From: CADEGL01 sp050180485
Lineage (GTDB): Bacteria > Pseudomonadota > Alphaproteobacteria > CADEGL01
Direction of reading: 5' to 3'
NCBI GenBank assembly: GCA_050180485.1
Contig: JBFXED010000062.1
Location: forward strand, 1 to 12,937
DNA: 12,937 bases
Positions 1-6,878 of the stretch are shown here, one piece after another. Under the pieces are notes generated by a model. That model was not told the origin of the DNA, ran no database searches, and saw nothing but the letters and a program-made list of their open reading frames with translations. Numbering within the stretch: position 1 is the stretch's first letter; the number at the start of each line of letters is the position of its first letter. The position numbers and the translations under genes were made by a program.

Positions 1-591
1 GCGGCGCGAGATCCGGAACCACAATATGTCCATCGGGGCGCCCAAATCCTCCACCTGGAGGCCCGTCTTCGCGCGCACCAGCGAGTGACGGCCGTCGGCG
101 CCCACCACCAGGTCGGCGCGGATTTCGAACGGACCGCTCGGCGTCTTGGCCCTGACGCCGACGATGCGGCCGCCTTCCGCGATCAGGTCGGTGGCTTCGG
201 TGCGCTGGCGTAGCGAGAAGTTCGGATAGCGTGCACCCTGGCGGGCCAGAAAGTTGAGAAAATCCCACTGCGGCATCACGGCCAGGAACTTGGCGTGGGT
301 CGGCAAATGGGTGAAATCGGCGACGGTGAAAGTCTCGTTGCCCACCTGCGCATAGAGGTGGAGCGCCTTCTCGTGCGGCAGCTTCAGGAATTCGTCGAGC
401 AGCCGCAGCTCGTACATGAACTCGAGCGTGGAGGGATGGATCGTGTCGCCGCGGAAGTCGCGCAGGAAGTCAGCGTGCTTCTCCAGCACCTCGACTTTTA
501 CGCCCGCGCGTGCCAGCAGGAATCCCAACATCATGCCGGCGGGCCCGCCGCCCACCACGCAGCAACGCGTCGAAATCGTCCCCGCCGCCAT
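1..591 (-). CDS. FAD-dependent monooxygenase, N-terminal part (cut by window edge)
   Basis: The first 197 codons read without a stop to the left edge, so the C-terminus is missing. The N-terminus has a Rossmann FAD-binding fold: a beta strand followed by VVGGGPAGMMLG (residues 12-23), ending in an acidic residue (VEVLEK, 33-38) that normally contacts the ADP ribose. An RGDTIHPSTLEF segment at 47-58 and a second FAD motif, GADGRHS (164-170), are typical of the UbiH/p-hydroxybenzoate hydroxylase group (COG0654). These flavoproteins use NAD(P)H and O2 to hydroxylate aromatic or similar substrates; the substrate here is unknown. The ATG at 591 is preferred because the FAD fold begins about ten residues in. 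It is transcribed away from the catabolic operon, and a 15-bp inverted repeat lies 33-47 bases upstream. The family is secure; the reaction is not. Confidence 0.9.
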   Translation of the reverse strand, partial: MAAGTISTRCCVVGGGPAGMMLGFLLARAGVKVEVLEKHADFLRDFRGDTIHPSTLEFMYELRLLDEFLKLPHEKALHLYAQVGNETFTVADFTHLPTHAKFLAVMPQWDFLNFLARQGARYPNFSLRQRTEATDLIAEGGRIVGVRAKTPSGPFEIRADLVVGADGRHSLVRAKTGLQVEDLGAPMDILWFRISRR

Positions 592-623
592 CTCGGTGCC
601 CCCGATGAAAAATTGGACGGGCG

Positions 624-638
624 CAGTCTACCAGACTG
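624..638. promoter_or_regulatory. Inverted repeat, candidate operator of the monooxygenase gene
   Basis: CAGTCT, three bases (ACC), then AGACTG form a perfect dyad with 6-bp arms. A further half-site-like GCAGACT lies at about 647-653. The repeat sits 33-47 bases upstream of the monooxygenase start codon, where an operator overlapping a promoter would be expected. I found no convincing -35/-10 pair around it. The size fits a dimeric repressor or activator, but a chance dyad is possible. Confidence 0.35.
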
Positions 639-732
639 GCCAAGGAGGCAGACTCTTCTACTTTCGGATAAGCAAGGCGCGCCGCCCGCGCTTCGGCTAT
701 GATTAACGATGTATCGAAATCAGGAGTGTGGA

Positions 733-843
733 ATGTTGCGCGTGATGTTGATGCTGGCGGCTCTCGCCTTTTTCGCAATGCCAGGGCAGACGGTGGCGGA
801 GTCACGCGGCGAAATGGGGGCCGGCTGTGGCGCAAATTGCTGA
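733..843 (+). CDS. Small putative exported peptide, 36 aa
   Basis: A short open frame begins at ATG 733 after a good ribosome-binding site (AGGAG at 722-726, six bases of spacing). Residues 1-22 look like a signal peptide: Arg at position 3, a hydrophobic core (VMLMLAALAFFAM), then PGQTVA with an A-x-A-like end. Only about 14 residues would remain after cleavage, containing two Cys and four Gly (GEMGAGCGANC). I do not recognise a family. It stands alone between the divergent monooxygenase and the convergent DUF3309 gene. It could be a genuine small secreted or membrane peptide, or the remnant of a longer exported protein, since the frame stops soon after the signal-like segment. Evidence is limited to the ribosome-binding site and composition. 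Confidence 0.45.
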   Translation: MLRVMLMLAALAFFAMPGQTVAESRGEMGAGCGANC

Positions 844-906
844 CGTACCCATCGCCGGACGGCCTCCGAAAGAGGGCGCCCGGAAGACGCGTTCCGGCCA
901 CGAGGC

Positions 907-1062
907 CTAGATTCGTCCCATCAGCAACATAATCAGGACGACGATCAAGACGATGCCGAGCAAGCCGCTGGGGTAGTAGCCCCAGCCGCGGCTGTATGGC
1001 CAAGCCGGAACGGCACCGATCAGAAGAATGATAAGTACGATCAGAAGGATCGTGCTGAGCAT
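907..1062 (-). CDS. DUF3309 family small membrane protein, 51 aa
   Basis: The translation begins MLSTILLIVLIILLIGAVP, passes through PYSRGWGYYPSG (residues 22-33) and ends in a second hydrophobic segment closing with MGRI. Two short transmembrane helices flanking a Tyr/Trp/Gly-rich turn around 'SRGWGY' are the hallmark of DUF3309, and about 50 residues is the usual family length. Biochemical function is unknown; it should sit in the inner membrane. The start at 1062 is supported by a Shine-Dalgarno AGGGGAG (complement of 1069-1075). An EcfG-type promoter lies directly upstream (1091-1115), which suggests induction in the general stress response. It is monocistronic and transcribed divergently from the AtuA gene. 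The family call is from recognition of the pattern, not a search. Confidence 0.88.
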   Translation of the reverse strand: MLSTILLIVLIILLIGAVPAWPYSRGWGYYPSGLLGIVLIVVLIMLLMGRI

Positions 1063-1090
1063 GGCGATCTCCCCTCATAGTCGCCCTACC

Positions 1091-1115
1091 AACGCTTCCG
1101 TAACGATCTGGTTCC
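1091..1115 (-). promoter_or_regulatory. EcfG-type (general stress response) promoter of the DUF3309 gene
   Basis: Read on the minus strand, GGAAC (complement of 1111-1115) is followed by exactly 16 bases and CGTT (complement of 1091-1094). This matches the consensus GGAAC-N16/17-CGTT recognised by the alphaproteobacterial sigma factor EcfG. The -10 element ends 28 bases before the start codon at 1062, giving a leader of about 20 bases that contains the Shine-Dalgarno. Position, spacing and both elements agree. No second match placed ahead of another gene in this window was noticed. Confidence 0.75.
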
Positions 1116-1166
1116 CATCCTCTTCCGGTTGACCGCGCTGGGGGCGGCTTCCATCATGCCCGTCCC

Positions 1167-2516
1167 ATGACATCCATCACGGTTTTGGCTCCCACGGGGA
1201 CCCTCGGCTACGGCTTCGGCGCCGACGCGCTCAAGCGTGGCATGGACTTCAAGCCCGGCGTGATCGCCGTCGATGCCGGTTCGACCGATCCCGGCCCGCA
1301 TTATCTGGGTTCCGGCGAGGTGCTGGTCTCACGCTTCAGCTACAAGAAGGAGTTGACCGCGTTGATGGCAGCCAGCCGCGCGGCGGGAATTCCGCTGGTG
1401 GTGGGCAGCGCGGGCGGTTCGGGCTCGCGGCCCCATGTCGACTTCCTGGTCGATATCGTACGCGAGGTGGCGAGCGACCTACGCCTCAACCGGTTCAAGC
1501 TGGCCTGGATTTACGCCGACATCGAACCGGCGCGCATCAAGCAGGCCATCGCCAACGGCGAGGTGAAGGATTTCGAGGCCGGTTTCGCGCTGACGGCGGA
1601 TTTGGTCGATTCCTCGACCCACATCGTGGCGCAGATGGGCTTCGAGCCCATCATCAAGGCGCTGCAATCCGGTGCCGACGTGGTGATCGCCGGCCGCGCC
1701 TGCGATGACGCCGCCATCGCGGCCTATCCGATCATGCAGGGCGGCCATAAGGGCTTGGCCATGCATATGGGCAAGATCCTCGAGTGCGGCGCGTTTTCCG
1801 CTGTGCCTTTCGCCATGGACGTGATGATGGGGTTCCTGAAAGGCGATTCGTTCGAGCTGGAGCCAGGCAGTATCGGCCGCCGGGCGTCGCTGACGTCGGT
1901 TGCCGCTCACACGCTTTATGAGCGCGAGAACCCATTCGACCAGCACGGGCCCGGCTACCGGGTCGACCTCAATGACTGCCGCTTCGAGCAGGCGGGCGAG
2001 AGGCGCGTGCGCGTCTCCGGCGCCAAGTTCATTCCCGAGAGCGAATGCTGGATCAAGTTGGAGGGCGCGCGGCGGCTGGGGTTCCGCAGCATCTGCGTCG
2101 CGGGCATACGGTGTCCGACCATGATCGCGCGCGTCGACGAAATTCTGGCGGCTGCGAAGGAAGAGGCTGTGCGTTACATGAAGCCTCACGACATACAGGT
2201 CACCTTCCACGTTTACGGCAAGGACGGCGTGATGCGCGCGCTCGAGCCGCAGAAGAAGATCGCGTCGCATGAGCTTGGCCTGATCATCGAGGTGGTGGCT
2301 TCGGAGATGGATTTGGCCCATGCGGCTTGTCACCACATCAGCGGCGGCTTGCTGCACACCCACTACCAGGGCCAGCTCAACACGTCGGGCAACCTGGCCT
2401 TTCCGTACTCGCCGTCGGAACTGGACGCGGGACCCGCTTATGCCTTCTCGGCCTATCACCTGATGAAGGTGCGCGACCCCTACGAGGTCTTCCCGATCCA
2501 CTACGAGGATGTCTGA
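1167..2516 (+). CDS. AtuA family protein (DUF1446), 449 aa
   Basis: The protein matches the AtuA/DUF1446 family, named from acyclic terpene utilisation in Pseudomonas, whose biochemical role is still not established. Visible landmarks are a Gly-rich N-terminal loop (APTGTLGYGFG, residues 8-18), GSAGGSGSRPHVDF (80-93), DVVIAGRACDDAAIAAYP (171-188), and a His/Gly-rich C-terminal block with HHISGGLLHTHYQGQLN. The His, Asp and Cys in these conserved blocks make an enzyme likely. The length fits the single-domain form; the C-terminal ferredoxin-like part of longer AtuA proteins is absent, and a separate DUF4387 gene follows after one base. The start at 1167 has only a weak upstream G-rich stretch. 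It is the first gene of the + strand block. Homologues near CoA-transferases and thiolase-like genes suggest catabolism of a CoA-linked acid (inference). Confidence 0.92.
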   Translation: MTSITVLAPTGTLGYGFGADALKRGMDFKPGVIAVDAGSTDPGPHYLGSGEVLVSRFSYKKELTALMAASRAAGIPLVVGSAGGSGSRPHVDFLVDIVREVASDLRLNRFKLAWIYADIEPARIKQAIANGEVKDFEAGFALTADLVDSSTHIVAQMGFEPIIKALQSGADVVIAGRACDDAAIAAYPIMQGGHKGLAMHMGKILECGAFSAVPFAMDVMMGFLKGDSFELEPGSIGRRASLTSVAAHTLYERENPFDQHGPGYRVDLNDCRFEQAGERRVRVSGAKFIPESECWIKLEGARRLGFRSICVAGIRCPTMIARVDEILAAAKEEAVRYMKPHDIQVTFHVYGKDGVMRALEPQKKIASHELGLIIEVVASEMDLAHAACHHISGGLLHTHYQGQLNTSGNLAFPYSPSELDAGPAYAFSAYHLMKVRDPYEVFPIHYEDV

Positions 2517-2517
2517 A

Positions 2518-2835
2518 ATGGCCGCCGCGCGCTTGGCAGACCTGGCCGTCATCATACGCAGCAAGAACGCGGGGCCGTACCGGCTGACTTTCGACGTGCT
2601 GCTGCCCGATGCCGCGACCTTCAAGCGCGTGAAGGCGTCAGGCGTTCTAGGGCGCGAGTCCGTGGCCAAGGCGCTGTCCTTGAAGCCGTCCGAAGTCACT
2701 TCGCTATTCGAGTTGGAATCCGCGCACGCGTTCAAGGTCACGATCCGGCGCCAGGTGGGGCAAAGCGACATCGGCGAAAGCGACACCTACGGCTGCCAGC
2801 AGCACGTGCCGTTGATGGAGCTCCTGGTCGCCTAA
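2518..2835 (+). CDS. DUF4387 family protein, 105 aa
   Basis: A small soluble protein with the DUF4387 pattern: LADLAVIIRSKNAGPYRLTFDVL near the N-terminus, a middle segment with VLGRESVAKAL, and an ending with YGCQQHVPLMELLVA. DUF4387 genes are regularly found next to AtuA genes, and the two proteins probably form one complex or enzyme; this is inference and the activity is unknown. Two in-frame ATGs exist, at 2509 and 2518. I chose 2518 because GAGG at 2505-2508 lies nine bases before it but touches 2509. The first choice would overlap AtuA by eight bases; the second leaves one base, so translational coupling is likely either way. The 162-base gap that follows separates this pair from the transporter genes. 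Confidence 0.87.
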   Translation: MAAARLADLAVIIRSKNAGPYRLTFDVLLPDAATFKRVKASGVLGRESVAKALSLKPSEVTSLFELESAHAFKVTIRRQVGQSDIGESDTYGCQQHVPLMELLVA

Positions 2836-2866
2836 TAGGCGGGTCTACCTAGGACCAGGCCGGGAA

Positions 2867-2884
2867 GGGGCGTTGCGTCGCCCC
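2867..2884 (+). other. Short GC-rich hairpin after the AtuA/DUF4387 pair
   Basis: GGGGCG and CGCCCC are separated by the six-base loop TTGCGT, giving a 6-bp GC stem 32 bases after the DUF4387 stop. No T-tract follows, so it is not a standard intrinsic terminator; it could be an RNA processing or stability element. The rest of the 162-base gap holds no gene or clear promoter, but a strong ribosome-binding site (AAGGAG, 2983-2988) precedes the next gene. Confidence 0.35.
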
Positions 2885-2997
2885 GGCATGCCATCGCATG
2901 ATTGGAAAAGTCGCTTGGGAGGCGGCACCTAATTTTGTGGGGGATGGGGGTCTTGCAGGCATAAGCGGGCCCCCTAACAGGGAAGGAGACCTAGAAT

Positions 2998-4035
2998 ATG
3001 CGTCGCATCTTGATGTTGGGCGTCACGGTCGCCGGCGTCGCGCTCGCCGCGCCATCGTTCGCGCAGGAGAAGTTGGTCGTTGCGATCTATGGCGGCAACT
3101 GGGGCACGGCGATCGAAAAATGCGTTTTCCAGCCGTTCACGGCAGCGACCGGTATCGGTGTGACATCGGAGCCCAGCGTGTCCACGGTGACGCGCTCCAA
3201 GCTGCAGCAGCAGAAGGGTAGCCCCGCGCTCGATGCGGTGTGGATCGACGGCGGCATCTCCGAACTGGCCATGGCAGACGGCACCGTCGGCACGCTGGAC
3301 CCGAAGCGAATCCCCAATCTGGCAAACGTGATCGACGAAGGCGTCTATAAGCGCAAGGACGGCTCGATCTATGCGGCAAGCACCGGCTTCTACGCCGTGG
3401 GACTCACTTACAACACCAAGGAAGTGAAAGAGGTGCCGACGTCCTGGTGGGATCTCTGGAAAAAGGAATATGAGGGCAAGGTGATCATCCCGAGCCCGGT
3501 CAATGCGGCTGGTATTCCGTTCTTCCTTACCGTCAATAAGGCGGCCGGCGGCGACGTGAAGAATGTCCAGCCGGGCGTGGACCGCTTGAAGACGCTCAAG
3601 GTGTCGTCCTACTACGACGCCTCCGGCCAGGGCGCCAGCAACTTCCAGAGCGGCGAAGCCATCATCGGTGCGCACTATGCGACGGCTGCTTGGGGCTTGG
3701 CCGATCAGGGCCTGCCGATCGCCTATGCGGTTCCCAAGGAAGGCGCGCCGTCCTCCGACATCCGTATCCATCTGGTCGAAGGTACGAAGAAGAAGGACTC
3801 GGCCGAGAAGCTGATCAACTTCGCGATTAGCAAGGAAGCCGCAACCTGCTTGAGTGAAAATCTCTATGTCGGTCCGGCCACCAAGGGCGTGACACTCACC
3901 GACAAGGCCAAGAGCCGCATGCCGTGGGGGCCCAACGGCACGGTCAAGAGCTTGTTCTTGCCGAATTGGGAAGAGGTCAACGCCAACCGCGACCGGTTGA
4001 CGGAGATCTGGAACAAGCAGGTCGCGGGCAAATAG
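2998..4035 (+). CDS. Periplasmic substrate-binding protein, spermidine/putrescine-type ABC importer
   Basis: This 345-residue protein is the extracellular receptor of the importer encoded by the next three genes. Residues 1-22 form a Sec signal peptide with Arg2-Arg3, a hydrophobic core and the cleavage site SFA|QEK. The mature protein opens with LVVAIYGGNWG, a start common in PotD-like (family 1/8) binding proteins. Other typical segments are DAVWIDGG, ASTGFYAVGLTYNT, PTSWWDLWKKEYEGKV, and EKLINFAISKEA near the C-terminus. Two Cys, at residue 42 and in EAATCLSEN, could form a disulphide. The start is fixed by AAGGAG nine bases upstream. The ligand is not readable; relatives bind polyamines, amino-acid derivatives, opines or organic acids. 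A strong hairpin follows the stop and may stabilise this part of the mRNA so that the binding protein is made in excess. Confidence 0.92.
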   Translation: MRRILMLGVTVAGVALAAPSFAQEKLVVAIYGGNWGTAIEKCVFQPFTAATGIGVTSEPSVSTVTRSKLQQQKGSPALDAVWIDGGISELAMADGTVGTLDPKRIPNLANVIDEGVYKRKDGSIYAASTGFYAVGLTYNTKEVKEVPTSWWDLWKKEYEGKVIIPSPVNAAGIPFFLTVNKAAGGDVKNVQPGVDRLKTLKVSSYYDASGQGASNFQSGEAIIGAHYATAAWGLADQGLPIAYAVPKEGAPSSDIRIHLVEGTKKKDSAEKLINFAISKEAATCLSENLYVGPATKGVTLTDKAKSRMPWGPNGTVKSLFLPNWEEVNANRDRLTEIWNKQVAGK

Positions 4036-4056
4036 GCCGGCGGCCAATCGCATCGA

Positions 4057-4086
4057 GGCGCCCTGGGATGGATTTCCCAGGGCGCC
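4057..4086 (+). promoter_or_regulatory. Strong intercistronic hairpin between binding protein and ATPase genes
   Basis: GGCGCCCTGGGA (4057-4068) and TCCCAGGGCGCC (4075-4086) are perfect 12-bp arms around the loop TGGATT. There is no T-tract, so full termination is unlikely. It lies in a 64-base gap just after the binding-protein stop and ends 13 bases before the ATPase start codon. A stable stem here could block 3' exonucleases, favouring the upstream message, as known for malE-malF, and could also hinder ribosome access to the ATPase start, which has only a weak Shine-Dalgarno. The structure is seen directly; the role is inference. Confidence 0.7.
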
Positions 4087-4099
4087 GGATGCATACGCC

Positions 4100-5155
4100 A
4101 TGACAGCCGATCTAATCCAAATCGATGGTCTCGTGAAACGCTATGGCGCTGTGGCTGCGCTCGACGGCGTTTCGATCAATGTTCGCCAGGGTGAATTCCT
4201 GGCGCTGCTCGGACCCAGCGGCTGCGGCAAGACCACGCTCTTGCGCTCCATTGCCGGCTTTGTCGAACCGACCGAAGGGCAGATTCGAATCAGCGGCAAG
4301 GTGATCAACGACGTACCGCCCCATGAGCGGCCGGTAAACACTGTTTTCCAGAACTACGCCCTGTTCCCGCATATGACCGTGGCCGAAAACGTGGCTTTTG
4401 GCCCGCGACGCAAGGGCACCCCCAAGGCCGAGATCGCAAAGAAGGTGGCCGAGGTGCTGGCCATGGTCGGCATGGACGGCTATGGCGAACGCTATCCGCG
4501 TCAGCTTTCGGGCGGTCAGCAGCAGCGCATCGCACTGGCGCGCGCCATCGTGAATCAGCCGCAGGTGCTTTTGCTCGACGAGCCGCTGGGCGCGCTCGAC
4601 CTGAAGCTGCGCAAGCGGATGCAGGTGGAGCTGAAGCGGCTGCACGGCCAGCTCGGGATCACTTTCATCTATGTCACCCACGACCAGGAAGAAGCCCTGG
4701 CCATGGCCGACCGTATCGCGGTGATGAACCAGGGCAAGGTCGCCCAGATCGGCACGGGGCAGGATATCTACCGCGCGCCCAACTCGCGCTACGTCGCCGA
4801 CTTCATCGGCGAGGCCAATCTCATCGAATGCGCGGTCAAAAGTGGCCGCCTCGAGTTGGACGGCGTCACGTTGCCCTATGACGCGGCGGGTGCCGGCGCG
4901 CGCGCCACGTTGATGATCCGGCCCGAGGATATCCAGCTTGGCGCGCCGCCCTCGGGCGGGACGCCGGTGGTGCTCAAGGCCACGGTGCGGGACAAGGTGT
5001 TTTTGGGCAGCGCGTGGCGCGTCTATGCGACGCTGTCCTCGGGGCAGGAGATCGCGGCCCATTCCGCCTCGGGCGATGCCGTGGACCGTGCCGCGAAGGG
5101 CGGGGCGATCGAACTGTGGTGGCCCCGCGAGCGGGGCCGGGTGCTGGCGCAATGA
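4100..5155 (+). CDS. ABC importer ATP-binding protein (PotA-like), 351 aa
   Basis: This is the cytoplasmic ATPase that powers uptake by the binding protein and the two permeases. All motifs are intact: Walker A GPSGCGKTT (38-46), Q-loop Gln84 in VFQNYALFPHMTV, signature LSGGQQQ (136-142), Walker B VLLLDE (156-161), D-loop GALD (164-167) and switch His194 in THDQEE. After about residue 235 a C-terminal TOBE-type domain follows, with the conserved MIRPEDIQLG segment, as in PotA and other MalK-type importer ATPases. The length is normal. ATG 4100 is chosen because the ATPase fold starts within ten residues; its ribosome-binding site is weak and lies close behind the 12-bp hairpin. Substrate specificity does not reside in this subunit. 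Confidence 0.95.
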   Translation: MTADLIQIDGLVKRYGAVAALDGVSINVRQGEFLALLGPSGCGKTTLLRSIAGFVEPTEGQIRISGKVINDVPPHERPVNTVFQNYALFPHMTVAENVAFGPRRKGTPKAEIAKKVAEVLAMVGMDGYGERYPRQLSGGQQQRIALARAIVNQPQVLLLDEPLGALDLKLRKRMQVELKRLHGQLGITFIYVTHDQEEALAMADRIAVMNQGKVAQIGTGQDIYRAPNSRYVADFIGEANLIECAVKSGRLELDGVTLPYDAAGAGARATLMIRPEDIQLGAPPSGGTPVVLKATVRDKVFLGSAWRVYATLSSGQEIAAHSASGDAVDRAAKGGAIELWWPRERGRVLAQ

Positions 5156-5200
5156 CGCGCTGTCTAGACCACGCCGTCGCGGCCGGCTGAGGCTCGGACG

Positions 5201-6040
5201 ATGCGCATCAACCCCTGGAGCGCCTTGCTCCTTCTGGGCGTGCCGGTCGCCTTCCTGTTCATCTTTTTCATCGTGCCGTTCGGCACCGTGGCGGTCGCCA
5301 GCTTCCGCGCGCCCGCTGACGGTGGTTGGAGCGTCGCCAACTACGTAAAGATCGCGACGGACGGTTACTACTGGGGTGCTCTCTATCTGACCTTCAAAAT
5401 TGCGCTATGGGTCACGCTGCTGGTCCTCGTGGTCGGTTATCCGTTGGCCTATACGATCACCTATAACGTGCGCAGCGCGCTGCTTCGCCGCATCATCTAT
5501 ATCGTCATCGTGACGCCGTTGTTCACCAGCAGCATCGTGCGCGCCTTCGGTTGGCTTGTCCTGCTCGGGCGCAAGGGCATGGTCAACGAGACGCTGATCG
5601 CCCTCGATTTCGTGGACAAGCCGGTCCAGATTCTGTTCACCGAGGGCGGTATCGTGATCGGCATGGCCTACATCATGCTTCCGTTCATGGTGCTGACAGT
5701 GGCCAGCATCCTGCAGAACATCAACACTTCGTTGCTCGAGGCCGCGCGCGATTTGGGCGCGCATCCCATCGTGGCGTTCCTCAAGGTCACCTTTCCCTTG
5801 AGCTTGCCCGGCGTCATCGCCGGCTCGCTGATCGTCTTCACTTTGAGCGTCAGCGCTTATGTCACGCCCAGCATCCTGTCGGGCGGCAAGAAAACTGTTA
5901 TGTCGATGCTGATCTATCAGCAATACGCCGCGACGCTGAATTTCCCCTTCGGCGCGACGCTGGCCGTGGCGCTGCTCGTTTCGACCCTGTTGCTGATCGC
6001 CGGCTATCTGCTGGTGATCGAACGTCACGCGAAGGGATAG
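5201..6040 (+). CDS. ABC importer permease (PotB-like), 279 aa
   Basis: An inner-membrane permease with about six hydrophobic segments: near residues 8-34, 63-87, 96-120, 150-172, 203-225 and 252-273. The cytoplasmic EAA loop that docks on the ATPase is clear at 179-208 (LEAARDLGAHP, then LPGVIAG). Sequence features such as VTPLFTSSIVRAFGW and AYVTPSILSGG are those of PotB-type permeases of the spermidine/putrescine branch. It pairs with the next gene as a heterodimeric channel. A GAGG lies about ten bases upstream of ATG 5201. It begins 45 bases after the ATPase stop and is followed after only three bases by the second permease. Confidence 0.93.
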   Translation: MRINPWSALLLLGVPVAFLFIFFIVPFGTVAVASFRAPADGGWSVANYVKIATDGYYWGALYLTFKIALWVTLLVLVVGYPLAYTITYNVRSALLRRIIYIVIVTPLFTSSIVRAFGWLVLLGRKGMVNETLIALDFVDKPVQILFTEGGIVIGMAYIMLPFMVLTVASILQNINTSLLEAARDLGAHPIVAFLKVTFPLSLPGVIAGSLIVFTLSVSAYVTPSILSGGKKTVMSMLIYQQYAATLNFPFGATLAVALLVSTLLLIAGYLLVIERHAKG

Positions 6041-6043
6041 GCA

Positions 6044-6850
6044 ATGCGGCTATCCGATTCTCTTGGCCGCGCTTCGCTATCGGGTATCAGCATTTTGGCG
6101 CTGGTCTTCCTGGCGTTCCCGCTCCTGGTCGTGATCGGCATCTCATTCACGACGACGGAATACCTGCGCTTTCCCCCCGTCGGTCTGACGTGGAAATGGT
6201 ACGCGCGCTTCTTCCACGACACGTCCTTCGTCGAATCCCTCCTGACCAGCGCCAAGCTGGCCCTGTCGGCCACGGCCGGCGCCTTGCTCCTCGGCGTGCC
6301 CGCCGGCCTGGTGCTGGCGCGCAAGCGGTTTCCAGGCCGGCAGGCGATCAGTGCCCTGTTCCTGTCGCCGCTCGTGCTGCCGACCATCGTCTTGGGCGTG
6401 GCCATCCTGCAGTATGCCAGCACCATGGGCTTCGCGCGCACATTCTGGGCGCTGTTCGTCGGGCATGTGGTGCTGGTCATGCCCTACGTCATGCGAACGA
6501 CGCTGGCATCACTCTCAGGGTTCGATGTTGCGCAGGAAGAGGCCGCGCAGGATCTGGGCGCGACGCGGCTGCAGACCTTCTTCCTGGTAACGCTGCCGCA
6601 GATCAAGCCGGGCGTCATCGCGGGCGCCCTATTCGCCTTCATCATTTCGTGGATCGACGTCGAGGTCGCGGTCTTCAACTCGACGCCCGAGCTGATCACG
6701 ATTCCGGTCAAGATGTTCAACTATATCCAGTTCAACGTCGACCCGATCATCGCAGCCGTGTCGGCCATCACCATCTATGTGGCCATCGTCGCCGTGCTGC
6801 TGATCGATGTCACGGTCGGCATCGAAAAGGCCACGACGCGGCGCGATTGA
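6044..6850 (+). CDS. ABC importer permease (PotC-like), 268 aa
   Basis: The second membrane subunit of the importer. About six hydrophobic segments are seen, at roughly 12-36, 64-93, 101-125, 134-157, 187-208 and 235-256. The EAA loop lies at 166-194 (EEAAQDLGATR, then IKPGVIAG). The start is typical of PotC-like permeases, with FLAFPLLVVIGISF followed by LTWKWYARFF. ATG 6044 has GAAGG at 6031-6035 with eight bases of spacing and begins three bases after the preceding permease, so the two are surely co-transcribed. The C-terminal basic tail (EKATTRRD) should face the cytoplasm. The CoA-transferase gene starts 28 bases later, tying the importer to the enzymes that follow. Confidence 0.93.
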   Translation: MRLSDSLGRASLSGISILALVFLAFPLLVVIGISFTTTEYLRFPPVGLTWKWYARFFHDTSFVESLLTSAKLALSATAGALLLGVPAGLVLARKRFPGRQAISALFLSPLVLPTIVLGVAILQYASTMGFARTFWALFVGHVVLVMPYVMRTTLASLSGFDVAQEEAAQDLGATRLQTFFLVTLPQIKPGVIAGALFAFIISWIDVEVAVFNSTPELITIPVKMFNYIQFNVDPIIAAVSAITIYVAIVAVLLIDVTVGIEKATTRRD

Positions 6851-6878
6851 GAGCGCCGTCAATGCGCGGGATGAACCG

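Noticed and set aside
698..703. TATGAT as a -10 box for the 36-residue peptide gene
   Set aside because: No -35-like sequence exists 16-18 bases upstream, only GC-rich sequence.
844..909. Extension of the 36-residue frame by a frameshift
   Set aside because: Reading on past the stop gives only a short basic stretch ending at about 909 with no recognisable domain, so I cannot support a broken longer gene.
470..1078. Minus-strand open frame (202 codons) spanning the left intergenic region
   Set aside because: It overlaps both the true monooxygenase frame and the DUF3309 gene in a different frame and its translation is low-complexity and Arg-rich.
1479..2786. Long minus-strand open frame (435 codons) opposite AtuA/DUF4387
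   Set aside because: It mirrors the GC-rich third-position pattern of the real + strand genes, is rich in Arg, His and Gln, and shows no family motif or ribosome-binding site.
2902..2935. Possible sigma-70 promoter (TTGGAA ... TAATTT) before the binding-protein gene
   Set aside because: The spacing is about 22 bases, too long for a standard promoter, and both boxes are imperfect.
2974..4101. Long minus-strand open frame (375 codons) opposite the binding-protein gene
   Set aside because: The + strand frame has a signal peptide, an ideal ribosome-binding site and a recognised family; the antisense frame has none of these.
4112..5152. Minus-strand open frame (346 codons) opposite the ABC ATPase
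   Set aside because: The ATPase motifs on the + strand are complete, so the antisense frame is a compositional shadow.
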